The notes under the pieces are model-generated. The model saw nothing but the letters and a program-made list of their open reading frames with translations. It was not told the DNA's origin and made no database searches. Shown here in pieces: positions 1 to 8,852 of a DNA stretch of 64,000 bases. Position numbers and translations under genes: made by a program. This stretch comes from Clostridium niameyense (GTDB taxonomy: Bacteria; Bacillota; Clostridia; Clostridiales; Clostridiaceae): positions 2,316,285 to 2,380,284 of the forward strand of contig NZ_LN849007.1 of assembly GCF_001243045.1 (NCBI RefSeq), written 5' to 3'. Positions within the stretch are counted from its first letter, which is position 1. Every line of letters starts with the position of its first letter.

Positions 1-7
1 TTAAATG

Positions 8-15
8 CACCTCCC
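8..15 (-). promoter_or_regulatory. Ribosome binding site of a gene lying just outside the window
   Basis: On the minus strand the bases GGGAGGTG stand 7 bases from the window edge. This is a near-perfect Shine-Dalgarno sequence, so a leftward gene almost certainly begins immediately beyond base 1. It would be the third gene of the leftward coat-protein group that follows. Confidence 0.55.
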
Positions 16-25
16 ATAAGGTGTG

Positions 26-220
26 TTACCTATATTTTTTTTTAATTTTTTTTAAAACTTCTTTTTTTTCTTCCCTTAGTTTTTTTATCTTCTTTTTTCT
101 TTTTTTTATTTCTTTTAAATTTTTAACACTTTGTTTTAATTCACTAAGTTCTTTATCATAATTTTCTATTTCATTTAAATCATCAGGTATGTTTTTTTTA
201 TAATATTTTTTTTTGGACAT
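26..220 (-). CDS. Small lysine-rich protein downstream of a CotS-like gene
   Basis: Not recognised as a named family. The product is about 64 residues, strongly basic and predicted helical, with long runs of Lys interrupted by Glu and Leu (heptad-like, probably coiled coil) and no membrane segment. The longest frame begins at a TTG at 238, but the start chosen is the ATG at 220 because a GAGGGGG ribosome site lies six bases before it. The gene follows the CotS-like gene by about 15 bases and is probably cotranscribed with it. A spore-associated role is an inference from that neighbour only. The high Lys content could reflect nucleic-acid or polyanion binding. Confidence 0.55.
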   Translation of the reverse strand: MSKKKYYKKNIPDDLNEIENYDKELSELKQSVKNLKEIKKRKKKIKKLREEKKEVLKKIKKKYR

Positions 221-234
221 ATAAATCCCCCTCT

Positions 235-1242
235 TCAAATTTTTAATAGCCTAAATTCTTCTATGAATTCTTGCTTTTCCTCCCTATCCTCATAAATCTT
301 GTTTAATTTATTTAAGAAAAATTCGTTACTCCAGGGTTGCATTTCCCAATAATATTGTATGCCTACTTGCCAATAATCTTGAGGAAATTCCATAAAAGCT
401 GCCATTATAGTAATATCCCTAGGCTCTATTTTTTTAGTCTTATCATAAGTTTTCAATACACTTTTAGCTGTATCAATACTCCACTTTCCATTTTTCATAA
501 TTCTTATCATAATACTAGATAAATCATGTAAGCTACTATCTAACATACAATAATCAAAATCAATAATGTTTACTTCTCCTTTATTATCTATTAAAATATT
601 ATGATGAGCTAAATCATGATGACAGAAACCTCTTTTATTTATTTCATCTAACATTTTATTTAAATATTCACTTTGTATTAGATTTTCTATAGATTTATTT
701 GCCCTAAAAACTTCCTCTTGTATCATATCTAAGTATAGTGAATCAAATTCTGATTTATCTTCTTTTAAATTAATTTTTTTCTTAAAATCTAATATTTCAT
801 CTTTTCTAGTATAAAAAGTTTTAATCCATCTAAACCAACCTATTCTTGGCTCCATATCTTTAGTTATATAAAAATTTTGACTTTTTATATGCAATTGAGC
901 TAATTTATTTACTGCAGTAGACACATCAATTGGATTATCAAAACTACATTGTCTACAGTTAATCCATTTAGTCATATAAGCATAATTTTTTTCAAACTTT
1001 ATATAGTCTTGACCTTTATTATTTGGTAAGATTCCAGGGATTTTTTTAAAACCATTATTCTGTAGATGTTTCATAGCACTAAGTATAAAAAGAAAATGTT
1101 TTAAGTTATACCTTACTACTTTTAAACAATACGCATTGTTTTTATAATCAATTATTTTATACACATTTTTTATTTTTTCTATGGAAGAAGCCGTAATATC
1201 ATAATTATTTTCTACAAATTTTGCTACAGATGATATATTCAA
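235..1242 (-). CDS. CotS-family spore coat protein (aminoglycoside-phosphotransferase fold)
   Basis: The protein (about 335 residues) has the CotS/YutH kinase-like architecture: an N-terminal lobe, then a Brenner-like motif with HHDLAHHNIL near residue 209 and an IIDFDYC motif near 228, matching the catalytic HxDxxxxN and metal-binding D of the choline/aminoglycoside kinase fold. Members of this family are spore coat components in Bacillus and Clostridium; whether they phosphorylate anything is not established. An ATG at 1248 gives the longest frame but has GGAGG only one base away, whereas the TTG at 1242 has it at six bases, so TTG is preferred. A glycosyltransferase is divergently placed upstream, a common arrangement around clostridial cotS genes. 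Confidence 0.8.
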   Translation of the reverse strand: MNISSVAKFVENNYDITASSIEKIKNVYKIIDYKNNAYCLKVVRYNLKHFLFILSAMKHLQNNGFKKIPGILPNNKGQDYIKFEKNYAYMTKWINCRQCSFDNPIDVSTAVNKLAQLHIKSQNFYITKDMEPRIGWFRWIKTFYTRKDEILDFKKKINLKEDKSEFDSLYLDMIQEEVFRANKSIENLIQSEYLNKMLDEINKRGFCHHDLAHHNILIDNKGEVNIIDFDYCMLDSSLHDLSSIMIRIMKNGKWSIDTAKSVLKTYDKTKKIEPRDITIMAAFMEFPQDYWQVGIQYYWEMQPWSNEFFLNKLNKIYEDREEKQEFIEEFRLLKI

Positions 1243-1417
1243 ACTCATTCCTCCATTATTAAATTAATTTATATATATTATATGTTAATTAAGTTACGTT
1301 GGTGATAAATGGCACATTTTTCATAGTAGTTAATAATATATATTACAGTAAAGATATTTTTTAACTCTTTTTCAGTTTATTTATAATAAAATTCTTATTA
1401 ATGGGGTGGTTAATAAA

Positions 1418-2536
1418 ATGAAAATTTCTATAGATGCCCGAGGAATAAACTGGTATAAGGGTACTGGCATAGGTACTTATACTGAAAATATATTAAAATA
1501 TATGATAAATAAAAATAGTAATTATTTCTTTAATATATATTGGGCTGGAGGTAACTACAATAATTTCAAAAAACATAATACAAATATATTACTTACATCT
1601 AAAAAGTATAGTAGATTTTTTGAACAATGTTATTTCCCTAATAACATAAATAAATTAAAGCCTGACATATATCATATTCCTCAAAATGGCATAGGACTAT
1701 GTGAGAACATAAACTGTAAAATAGTAGTTACCATTCATGATTTGATTCCTTATATAATGCCTGAAACTGTTGGAAAAGGTTATTTGAATAAATTTTTAAG
1801 AGAAATGCCTAAAATAATGTATCTTTCAGATAAAATTATTACTGTGTCTCAACATTCAAAAAATGATATTCTAAAATTTTTCCCTATGGATGAAAAAAAA
1901 GTTAAAGTTATTCCTTTAGCAGCTGGGAAAAAATATAAACCCTTAGAAAAAAATAAATGCTTAAATTTACTTAAACATAAATATAAAATTGACTGTCCTT
2001 TTATATTATATATAGGTGGTTTCAGCCCTAGAAAAAATGTAAAATCTCTTATAATATCTTTTTCTAAGATTTATAATAAGTTGCAAAATAAATATAAACT
2101 TGTGATTATAGGTGCAAAAAAAGATGAGGGAAATAAATTATTAGAACTAACTAATAAGCTAAAGATTGCCTCTAACATAATATTTACAGACTTTGTTCCA
2201 GAAAAAGATCTTCCTATTTTTTATAATGCGTGTAGTGCTTTTGTATATCCTTCTTTATATGAGGGTTTTGGTTTACCTCCCTTAGAAGCTATGAGTTGTG
2301 GTGCCCCTGTAATAACCTCAAATACCTCCTCAATACCTGAAGTTGTTGGTAATAGTTGTATAACTATAGATCCTTTAAATACAGATGATATGATAAATTC
2401 ATTAGAAAATTTGCTAAACAATGAAGCTTTACAACGTAAATTAAGTAAAAATGGCTATGAACGATCTAAACTATTTTCTTGGGAAAAAACTTCTAAATTA
2501 ACTTTAGACTTATATAATGAATTATATAAAAATTAA
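1418..2536 (+). CDS. Family 4 glycosyltransferase
   Basis: A 372-residue GT-B fold retaining glycosyltransferase. The N-terminal domain carries a glycine-rich segment (GTGIGTYTEN, near residue 16) for the acceptor side. The C-terminal half has the family E-x7-E signature in EGFGLPPLEAMSCGAPVI (about residues 280-300) followed by SSIPEVVG, which binds the nucleotide-sugar. Substrate is not predictable; the divergent CotS-like gene suggests glycosylation of a spore surface component (inference). The ATG at 1418 is chosen over the GTG at 1406 because GGGGTGG lies 8 bases before it. The gene ends in a strong inverted repeat shared with the convergent lipoprotein gene. Confidence 0.85.
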   Translation: MKISIDARGINWYKGTGIGTYTENILKYMINKNSNYFFNIYWAGGNYNNFKKHNTNILLTSKKYSRFFEQCYFPNNINKLKPDIYHIPQNGIGLCENINCKIVVTIHDLIPYIMPETVGKGYLNKFLREMPKIMYLSDKIITVSQHSKNDILKFFPMDEKKVKVIPLAAGKKYKPLEKNKCLNLLKHKYKIDCPFILYIGGFSPRKNVKSLIISFSKIYNKLQNKYKLVIIGAKKDEGNKLLELTNKLKIASNIIFTDFVPEKDLPIFYNACSAFVYPSLYEGFGLPPLEAMSCGAPVITSNTSSIPEVVGNSCITIDPLNTDDMINSLENLLNNEALQRKLSKNGYERSKLFSWEKTSKLTLDLYNELYKN

Positions 2537-2558
2537 TATCTTTAACTTTAAAAGAAAA

Positions 2559-2591
2559 AGAGTCAAAATTAGAAATTCTAATTTTGACTCT
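2559..2591. terminator. Bidirectional rho-independent terminator
   Basis: A near-perfect inverted repeat (AGAGTCAAAATTAGAA mirrored across a short loop) lies between the rightward glycosyltransferase and the leftward lipoprotein gene. It has A-rich sequence on the left and T-rich on the right, so it could end transcription from both sides. Confidence 0.75.
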
Positions 2592-2707
2592 AAAATTTTA
2601 AGTATTATTCCAAGCTATCGCTTCTTATATTAAGCCCCCTAATATTCCCCTTCTACATTATACAATACCTTTCGTGCTTTGTAAACGTTTTATAGCGCTT
2701 ATTTTCA

Positions 2708-3976
2708 TCATTTTATTACATTATTTATAAATTCCTTGATATTTTGTAATTCCTTTTTTATATTCTCACTAGTATATATATTATTTTTATATTTTAATAA
2801 CACTCTTTCCACCGCATTAAAATTTTCTGTATAGTTTATATTAGGAATTTGCTTTGATATACTACTAAACATCATCCAAATTCTCATATTTTCAAAATAA
2901 TTAACCTGTTTTCTAAAAACATCACATTCATAAGCTGGTATATATGATGGAAACAAACCATATTGCTTAAAACCTTCTTCTAGATTTCTTCTGCTTAAAG
3001 TTATATATTTAGCTAAACTTAAAGTTAAATTATCTTTATTAGTTTTAGATGACTTTATTAAAACTAAAGATGTCCCCCCTGTAGTTGCAGAATTCTTACC
3101 CCCTTGTTCAAAGGCTGGCATTTTTATTACTCCCCACTTTTTGCTACTGTTAGGATATTTATTTATTAAGTAATGGGCAAATTCACAATTACTTGGAATT
3201 GTGGCTATATTTTCATTATTGATAACATTTCTATAATCACCTTTATTATTAATAACAATATTAAAATTTCTTATAGACTTTAAAAGATTAATAGCTTTGT
3301 TTGAATCTTCTTTATCTATAGTAACGTCATTGTCATAATTAAAATAATATGTCCCTAATTGATTTAATAATATCTTTAACATACTATTATCATCTAGATT
3401 AAAAGATATCATCTTTACGTTACTGTTACTTTTTTTATCCATCATCTTTCCAACTTCTATAAAATCATTCCAGGTTTTTATAGATTCTGGATCAATATTA
3501 TATTTGTTGAATATATCTTTTCTATAATAAAGGGCTACAGGTTCTACATCATAAGGTATAGCTATATAATTTTCATTTATCTTTATTATATTTTTTTTAT
3601 AGTGTATAAAATCTTTTATATAAGGTTTAATTTCACTATTTAAATTTAATATATCTTTATAGTACTTAGAAGCAAATTCGCTTAAATCACTATCTTTTAA
3701 ACATATTATATTAGGATATTCTTTTTCATTATTACTTTTACCGAAATTATTTAATATATCTTCATAACTTTTTTTATAAAATTTCACTTCTACATTAGGA
3801 TATCTTTTATTAAAATCTTTTACCGCAATATCCATAGATTGATTATATTTGGGTTCGCCCCATATAACTAATCTAGATTTAATGTAATTTTTTCTATTTG
3901 ATCCTTTTTTACAAGCTATAAATACTATAGGTATAATTAAAATACAAATTATTAAAAGAATATTTCTCTTTTTCAT
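2708..3976 (-). CDS. Extracellular solute-binding lipoprotein (family 1, sugar type)
   Basis: A 422-residue protein with a hydrophobic N-terminal signal and lipobox ending FIAC at about residue 22, so it is probably a lipid-anchored substrate-binding protein. The mature part resembles MalE-type family 1 binding proteins: RLVIWGEPKYNQSMDIAVKDF at the start, then IAIPYDVEPVALYYRKDIF (near residue 137) and WNDFIEVGKMM, all typical of carbohydrate ABC systems. No permease or ATPase gene adjoins it, so it is an orphan here and could serve a distant ABC transporter or act as a sensor partner. A ribosome site AGGAGGA precedes the ATG. Confidence 0.75.
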   Translation of the reverse strand: MKKRNILLIICILIIPIVFIACKKGSNRKNYIKSRLVIWGEPKYNQSMDIAVKDFNKRYPNVEVKFYKKSYEDILNNFGKSNNEKEYPNIICLKDSDLSEFASKYYKDILNLNSEIKPYIKDFIHYKKNIIKINENYIAIPYDVEPVALYYRKDIFNKYNIDPESIKTWNDFIEVGKMMDKKSNSNVKMISFNLDDNSMLKILLNQLGTYYFNYDNDVTIDKEDSNKAINLLKSIRNFNIVINNKGDYRNVINNENIATIPSNCEFAHYLINKYPNSSKKWGVIKMPAFEQGGKNSATTGGTSLVLIKSSKTNKDNLTLSLAKYITLSRRNLEEGFKQYGLFPSYIPAYECDVFRKQVNYFENMRIWMMFSSISKQIPNINYTENFNAVERVLLKYKNNIYTSENIKKELQNIKEFINNVIK

Positions 3977-4043
3977 ATTAATTTAGTCCTCCTATTAAAG
4001 GGTGCAATTTATATTTTATTATATATTAAATATACCATATAAA

Positions 4044-4069
4044 AAAGTCCCCAACAAAGTGGGGACTTT
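4044..4069 (-). terminator. Rho-independent terminator of the radical-SAM gene
   Basis: AAAGTCCCC and GGGGACTTT are separated by an eight-base loop; on the minus strand the stem is followed by a T run. It lies 12 bases after the stop of the radical-SAM gene. Confidence 0.85.
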
Positions 4070-4080
4070 AAAATAAAAAT

Positions 4081-5463
4081 TTAACCTTTTGACATTTTAT
4101 AATTGCCTGTTTCATTAAAATCCTCTTTCCAAGATTTCTCTGACCAAGGCTTAAAGTCTTCTGCTAATTTATCTAATTTATGTTGAAATTCCTTATTATG
4201 AAGCATCATATGTGCGCCCTTATCTGTAGGCCTAATTCCAATTTTATCAGCTACTTCCCTAATAACATTAGGATTATCTATCATCATACATGGTCTTAAT
4301 AGATTATCATTATATGGCTGTCTATCTCTTAATTCTTTAAAGAAGGGTCCTTTAAATACATCTATTACTGATTTGCCTTTTAAATTATCTGTGGCAAAGT
4401 GAGCAAATATGCATGGCTCTACATCTTCTTTAGAATTTATATGACAATAAAACTTTCCTGCTATACATCCACCAACATATGGAGCATCATTAAAAAAATC
4501 TATAGCAAAATATGGCTTCGTACTTCTTATTTTTCTTACTCTTCTACCAAGTTCTATTCTTTGCTCTGGAGTAAGCATTAAATTAAAGTCAGGTTCCTCG
4601 CCTACTGGCATAAATATGAAGTACCAACTCATTTTAGCTCCTTTTTCTATTAACATATTAATAAATTCATCTGATACTACAGTTTCCATATTATTTCTAC
4701 CAGTAGCTGTGGATACACCAAATAGAACTCCCCTTTCTCTTAACAAATCCATACCGTTCATAACTTTTTTAAATACGCCTTTTCCTCTTCTTTCATCTGT
4801 TTCTTTTTCAAATCCTTCTAAGGAGAACATTGGTATTACATTTCCCAGTTTTTGTACTTTATCTGCTAACTTCTCATCAAATAAAGTTCCATTAGTAAAA
4901 GGCGTAAACATGCAATCATTATATTTTTCATATATATCTAGCATATATTTATTAAAAAATGGCTCTCCACCTAAAATTATAAAATAATATATGCCTATGT
5001 CCCTTGCCTCTTTTATTATTCTATCTACTTCTTCATAAGGTATGTCATCATCTTTACTGTAGTTCGCTGCATAACAGCCTGTGCATCTCAAATTACATCT
5101 CATTGAAGGACTAATAAGCATCACAAAAGGAGTCTTTATACCTTCATTTTCAAAAATCTTTTTTCTTTTTGGCATACCATACCACACAGCATTTGCAAAA
5201 AAGTTAGTAAAAAATTTTTCTAAACACTTAGGATTAGTTGATTTAAATAAATTTTGTACAAACTTATTAGTAGCTGGATTATTATGATACTCATCTTCTA
5301 CAACCTGAACTCTTTTTACATTCTCTTTATCCTTGCTTATAGTTTTCTTAATTAAATTAAAAAGTTTATCTATATTTTTGTCAGGATCTTTACTTAATAA
5401 ACCTGCTGCACTTTTGACGAGTTTATCCTTAGCAGATTTTTCCAAAAGTTGTGTTACCTTCAT
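4081..5463 (-). CDS. Radical-SAM protein with SPASM-like C-terminal cysteines
   Basis: A 460-residue protein. After an N-terminal helical region of about 110 residues comes the radical-SAM motif C123-x3-C127-x2-C130, which holds the [4Fe-4S] cluster that cleaves S-adenosylmethionine, and a GGEPF motif near residue 195. The C-terminal third contains further cysteines (GGCIAGKFYC, EPCIF and RPCM around residues 330-390) arranged like a SPASM/twitch auxiliary cluster, as in peptide- or protein-modifying enzymes. The substrate is unknown and no small peptide precursor was seen next to it. An AGGAGGA ribosome site precedes the ATG; a terminator follows the gene, so it appears monocistronic. Confidence 0.8.
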   Translation of the reverse strand: MKVTQLLEKSAKDKLVKSAAGLLSKDPDKNIDKLFNLIKKTISKDKENVKRVQVVEDEYHNNPATNKFVQNLFKSTNPKCLEKFFTNFFANAVWYGMPKRKKIFENEGIKTPFVMLISPSMRCNLRCTGCYAANYSKDDDIPYEEVDRIIKEARDIGIYYFIILGGEPFFNKYMLDIYEKYNDCMFTPFTNGTLFDEKLADKVQKLGNVIPMFSLEGFEKETDERRGKGVFKKVMNGMDLLRERGVLFGVSTATGRNNMETVVSDEFINMLIEKGAKMSWYFIFMPVGEEPDFNLMLTPEQRIELGRRVRKIRSTKPYFAIDFFNDAPYVGGCIAGKFYCHINSKEDVEPCIFAHFATDNLKGKSVIDVFKGPFFKELRDRQPYNDNLLRPCMMIDNPNVIREVADKIGIRPTDKGAHMMLHNKEFQHKLDKLAEDFKPWSEKSWKEDFNETGNYKMSKG

Positions 5464-5826
5464 TTAATATTCCTCCTGTTTAAAAAAGATTATTATTCCT
5501 AACTCCGTAAACCTTATTTCCATTATATTCCTAAGTGACCAAATGTCAATATATTCATATAATCATTTACAAAGTATTAATAAAATGTTATATATTAACA
5601 TTATTCCCAATACCCTATTAAATATATATATTTAATTAAAAAAATATTATGATAATTTTTATATACTTATAAGGTATATATTACGCCATATACCCTTATA
5701 ATTGTAAATAAAAAAGTACTATACATTAAAATAACTAAATATAATTAATAAAATATTTATTATTAATCATATGAGATAATTAACACATAGTACTCTTATT
5801 AAAAACATTTTATTAAATTGTTTATA
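5464..5826. other. AT-rich intergenic region with one imperfect hairpin
   Basis: No gene is visible in this 363-base gap. It holds the promoter region of the leftward radical-SAM gene and the downstream side of larB. An inverted repeat at about 5668-5700 (TTATAAGGTATAT facing ATATACCCTTATA, one-base bulge) may be the larB terminator or a transcript-stabilising hairpin, though it lacks a clear T run. Confidence 0.4.
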
Positions 5827-6573
5827 CTAAAGTTTATTTATCATGCTTGCCAGATATCCTGCTCCGAATCCATTATCTATATTTACCACACTTACTCCAC
5901 TTGCACAGCTATTTAACATAGATAAAAGTGCAGATAATCCCTGAAAGTTTGCACCATATCCTATACTAGTTGGAACTGCTATAACAGGTTTATCAACAAG
6001 ACCTCCTACTACACTTGCTAATGCTCCTTCCATACCTGCTACAACTACAATAGCCTTTGCTCCTCTTATAAGATCTATCTTATCAAATAATCTATGTATA
6101 CCTGCTACTCCTACATCATATATTCTCTCTACCTTATTCCCGAATATTTCTGCAGTTACTGCTGCCTCCTCTGAAACTGGTATATCAGAAGTTCCCGCTG
6201 TAACCACAGCAATATACGATTTAGAGCTTTTACTTTCCCTCTTTTTTACAATTATAGTTCTTGCAAGTTCATTATATTCCGCAAATGGGCATACTTCTTT
6301 TACCGCTTCATAATCTTCTTTAGATGCCCTTGTACCAAGAATATTACTATCCTTTTTCATCATAAACTCTACAATACCTTTTATTTGATCTGAAGTTTTA
6401 CCAGCACAATATATTACTTCAGGGAATCCAACTCTCATCTCTCTATGGTTATCTATTTTAGCATATCCTAAATCCTTAAAGGGTAAATCTTCTAATACCT
6501 TCGTACCTTCATCTATAGATATTTTTTGGTCTCTTACATTCTGCAATAAAACTTTAATATCTTTTGTATTCAC
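5827..6573 (-). CDS. larB: Nickel-pincer cofactor biosynthesis protein LarB (NaAD carboxylase/hydrolase)
   Basis: LarB carboxylates the pyridinium ring of nicotinic acid adenine dinucleotide and cleaves its phosphoanhydride, giving the mononucleotide precursor of the nickel-pincer nucleotide cofactor. The C-terminal two thirds resemble PurE (AIR carboxylase), with VVTAGTSDIPVSEEA, DVGVAGIHRL and VVVAGMEGALASVVGGL. The longest frame starts at 6618 inside larE, but a GTG at 6573 has GGGGTGG five bases before it and gives the usual length of about 248 residues, so GTG is preferred; this removes the apparent overlap with larE. It is the last gene of larC-larE-larB. Confidence 0.88.
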   Translation of the reverse strand: MNTKDIKVLLQNVRDQKISIDEGTKVLEDLPFKDLGYAKIDNHREMRVGFPEVIYCAGKTSDQIKGIVEFMMKKDSNILGTRASKEDYEAVKEVCPFAEYNELARTIIVKKRESKSSKSYIAVVTAGTSDIPVSEEAAVTAEIFGNKVERIYDVGVAGIHRLFDKIDLIRGAKAIVVVAGMEGALASVVGGLVDKPVIAVPTSIGYGANFQGLSALLSMLNSCASGVSVVNIDNGFGAGYLASMINKL

Positions 6574-6595
6574 TATACCACCCCATAATAAGTTT

Positions 6596-7393
6596 CTATT
6601 TATTAGTTCTTCCTTCATTTAAGCTTCCCATCTTATAACCTTCTAGATCCAAAGTAACATACTTAAATCCTAATCTTTTTAATTCTATAGATATATTATC
6701 TAATATATTACCATCAATTAACTTTTCTCGATCATTTTTTTGCACTTCAATTCTAGCTAAATCTCCATGACTTCTTACTCTAACTCCTTTAAATCCTAAA
6801 TTCATTAAATACAACTCTGATTTCTCAACCCTATTTAAGTCATTTTCATCTATATTTTGATTATAAGGTATTCTAGATAAAAGACATGCATAAGCTGGTT
6901 TATTCCAAGTTTTTAGCCCTAATTCCTTAGAAAAAGCTCTAACTTCTTCTTTAGTTATGGAATTTTCCAAAAATGGACTTTTTATCTCTAATTCTCTTAA
7001 AGCTTTTAATCCTGGTCTGTAATCTTTTATATCATCTGCATTAGTACCATCTACTACATATTCAACTCCATTTTCTTTTGCTAATAATTTTATTTTATTA
7101 AATATAGCTTTTTTACATAAATAACATCTATTTTCTGGATTAGATCTTATTTCCTCCAAAATAGGTACTTCTATAAAAAAGCTTTTTATACCCATTTCTT
7201 TCACAAGTTCTTTGGCTTCTTCTATCTCCCATTTAGGCACATATGGTGAAGCAACGGTTACAGCTATAGCATTATCACCCAAAGCTTCCTTACAAGCTTT
7301 TAAAAGTAATGTACTATCCACTCCCCCCGAAAAAGCTACGGCTACACTTTTTAAGTTTTTTAAATAGGTAATAAGCTCTTTATACTTATTCAT
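6596..7393 (-). CDS. larE: LarE, ATP-dependent sulfur transferase for the nickel-pincer cofactor
   Basis: LarE adenylates the pyridinium dicarboxylate made by LarB and converts its carboxylates to thiocarboxylates. The PP-loop SGGVDST (residues 22-28) is intact. Cysteines occur at 90 and 93 (RCYLCKK) and at 170 (ACLLSR). In Lactiplantibacillus plantarum the single cysteine equivalent to C170 is sacrificed as the sulfur source, whereas LarE proteins with three cysteines are reported to bind a [4Fe-4S] cluster and could act catalytically. The present protein has the three-cysteine pattern. It is 15 bases after larC and is followed by larB. Confidence 0.88.
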   Translation of the reverse strand: MNKYKELITYLKNLKSVAVAFSGGVDSTLLLKACKEALGDNAIAVTVASPYVPKWEIEEAKELVKEMGIKSFFIEVPILEEIRSNPENRCYLCKKAIFNKIKLLAKENGVEYVVDGTNADDIKDYRPGLKALRELEIKSPFLENSITKEEVRAFSKELGLKTWNKPAYACLLSRIPYNQNIDENDLNRVEKSELYLMNLGFKGVRVRSHGDLARIEVQKNDREKLIDGNILDNISIELKRLGFKYVTLDLEGYKMGSLNEGRTNK

Positions 7394-7408
7394 TGAAATA
7401 CCTCTCTT

Positions 7409-8710
7409 TTATTTTAAATTTTTATAAACTTCCTTATATACTTCCCTTATAGGAACTTTGTTTTCTAAAGATATTTTTTTACAATCTTCATATTCTGGTT
7501 TTCGCTTTATTATCTCTCCTTTATAATAGGAATTTTTTATATCTATCTTACCATACTTAGTCTCTAGCTTTTCTATCTCTCTATTAAGCATTACTTTTTC
7601 TACTTTATATTTTCTTATTCCTAATGTAGTAGTTTCTTTTAATATTATCTCCTCTATTTTATCTACAAATTTCACATTTGTTAAAACACTTAGCTTAACT
7701 GCAGGTCTGGTCTTCTTCATAATTATAGGAGTAAAGTAAACATCAGATGCTCCCACATCAAATAATTTATCCATAACATATTCATAAAATTCAGGATTCA
7801 TATCATCTATATTACATTCCATTATAATAGAGGTATTTTCCTTTTCCATTATAATATCCTCTGCTAAAAATACCCTTAATGCATTGGGAATATCTCCTTC
7901 ATCTTTACCACCTATTCCATATCCTGTCTTTATAATTTTAAAATCTTTATCATTTGTAAACTTATTTACAATAGATTTTATTATAGCAGCTCCTGTTGGA
8001 GTTGTAGCCTCAAAGGGTACATTACCTGATGTAACTGGAACATCTTTTAATATTTCTGTAGTTGCAGGTGCTGGTACTGGTAAAGTTCCATGTGCACACT
8101 TTACAAAACCTGATCCTACTTCCACTTTGGAACACATAATTTTATCTACTTTTAAGTAATCTAAACATATAGCTGCACCTACTATATCTACTATAGAATC
8201 TGTGGCTCCTACTTCGTGGAAATGAACCTCTTCTAAAGATTTATTATGTACCTTAGATTCAGCCTCGGCTACCTTTAAAAATATATCTTTACTTATTCTT
8301 TTAATATTATCATTCAATATACTATTATCTATAATTTTATTTATATCATTTAAATTTCTATGCTGATGATTATGACTATGTTGGTGATCATGTTCATGTT
8401 CTCCATGACTATGATGATCATGACAATTCTCGTTCTTATGACTATGATCATGTTGGTTTTCTTCATGACAATGTTCGTGATTATGCTCATAGTTATGTTC
8501 ATGACTATGAGTTAAGATTACATCTGCCTTTATACCTGATATTCCTTTTCTTTCATCTTCGTTTACTTTAATCTTAAATTCATTATTGATATTTAACTTT
8601 GATAATTCTTTAATTAAATAATCCTCACTTACTCCTAAACTTATTAACGCTCCTAAATTCATATCTCCACTTATTCCAGAAAAACAATCATAATACAATA
8701 TCTTACTCAT
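7409..8710 (-). CDS. larC: LarC, nickel-inserting protein for the nickel-pincer cofactor
   Basis: LarC is the CTP-dependent nickel insertase of the cofactor pathway. The 433-residue protein begins with the family signature YYDCFSGISGDMNLGAL and contains a histidine-rich stretch (about residues 68-117, some 20 His in 50 residues) expected to bind nickel. The C-terminal LarC2 part is present in the same frame (ECNIDDMNPEFYEYVMDKLF, KKTRPAVKLSVL), so unlike L. plantarum no programmed frameshift is needed. It is the first gene of the cassette, with promoter sequence in the 142-base gap upstream. No larA (racemase) or nickel transporter lies nearby. Confidence 0.9.
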   Translation of the reverse strand: MSKILYYDCFSGISGDMNLGALISLGVSEDYLIKELSKLNINNEFKIKVNEDERKGISGIKADVILTHSHEHNYEHNHEHCHEENQHDHSHKNENCHDHHSHGEHEHDHQHSHNHQHRNLNDINKIIDNSILNDNIKRISKDIFLKVAEAESKVHNKSLEEVHFHEVGATDSIVDIVGAAICLDYLKVDKIMCSKVEVGSGFVKCAHGTLPVPAPATTEILKDVPVTSGNVPFEATTPTGAAIIKSIVNKFTNDKDFKIIKTGYGIGGKDEGDIPNALRVFLAEDIIMEKENTSIIMECNIDDMNPEFYEYVMDKLFDVGASDVYFTPIIMKKTRPAVKLSVLTNVKFVDKIEEIILKETTTLGIRKYKVEKVMLNREIEKLETKYGKIDIKNSYYKGEIIKRKPEYEDCKKISLENKVPIREVYKEVYKNLK

Positions 8711-8777
8711 AATATCAATCCCCTTACTTTATTACTTAATTTTATGCTTAATATTATCTTAAACAAATAATGCACAA

Positions 8778-8816
8778 AAAATTAATGTAAATATATTATA
8801 TATTTACATTAATTTT
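8778..8816 (-). terminator. Perfect inverted repeat, probable manC terminator
   Basis: ATTAATGTAAATATA is repeated inverted across a three-base loop, with a T run on the minus strand after it. It separates manC from larC. Confidence 0.65.
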
Positions 8817-8852
8817 ATCACATAATACACACTTTTTTAACAATAATTCCGA

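Noticed and set aside
2680-2693. TGTAAACGTTTTAT, resembling a cre box
   Set aside because: Twelve of 14 positions fit, but it lies between two convergent gene ends, far from any start.
4399-5287. Plus-strand frames opposite the radical-SAM gene
   Set aside because: Shadow frames lacking ribosome sites, fully covered by a clear coding gene.
8378-8510. Repeat-like CAT/GAT-rich DNA in larC
   Set aside because: It encodes the histidine-rich nickel-binding stretch and is not a separate repeat array or CRISPR.
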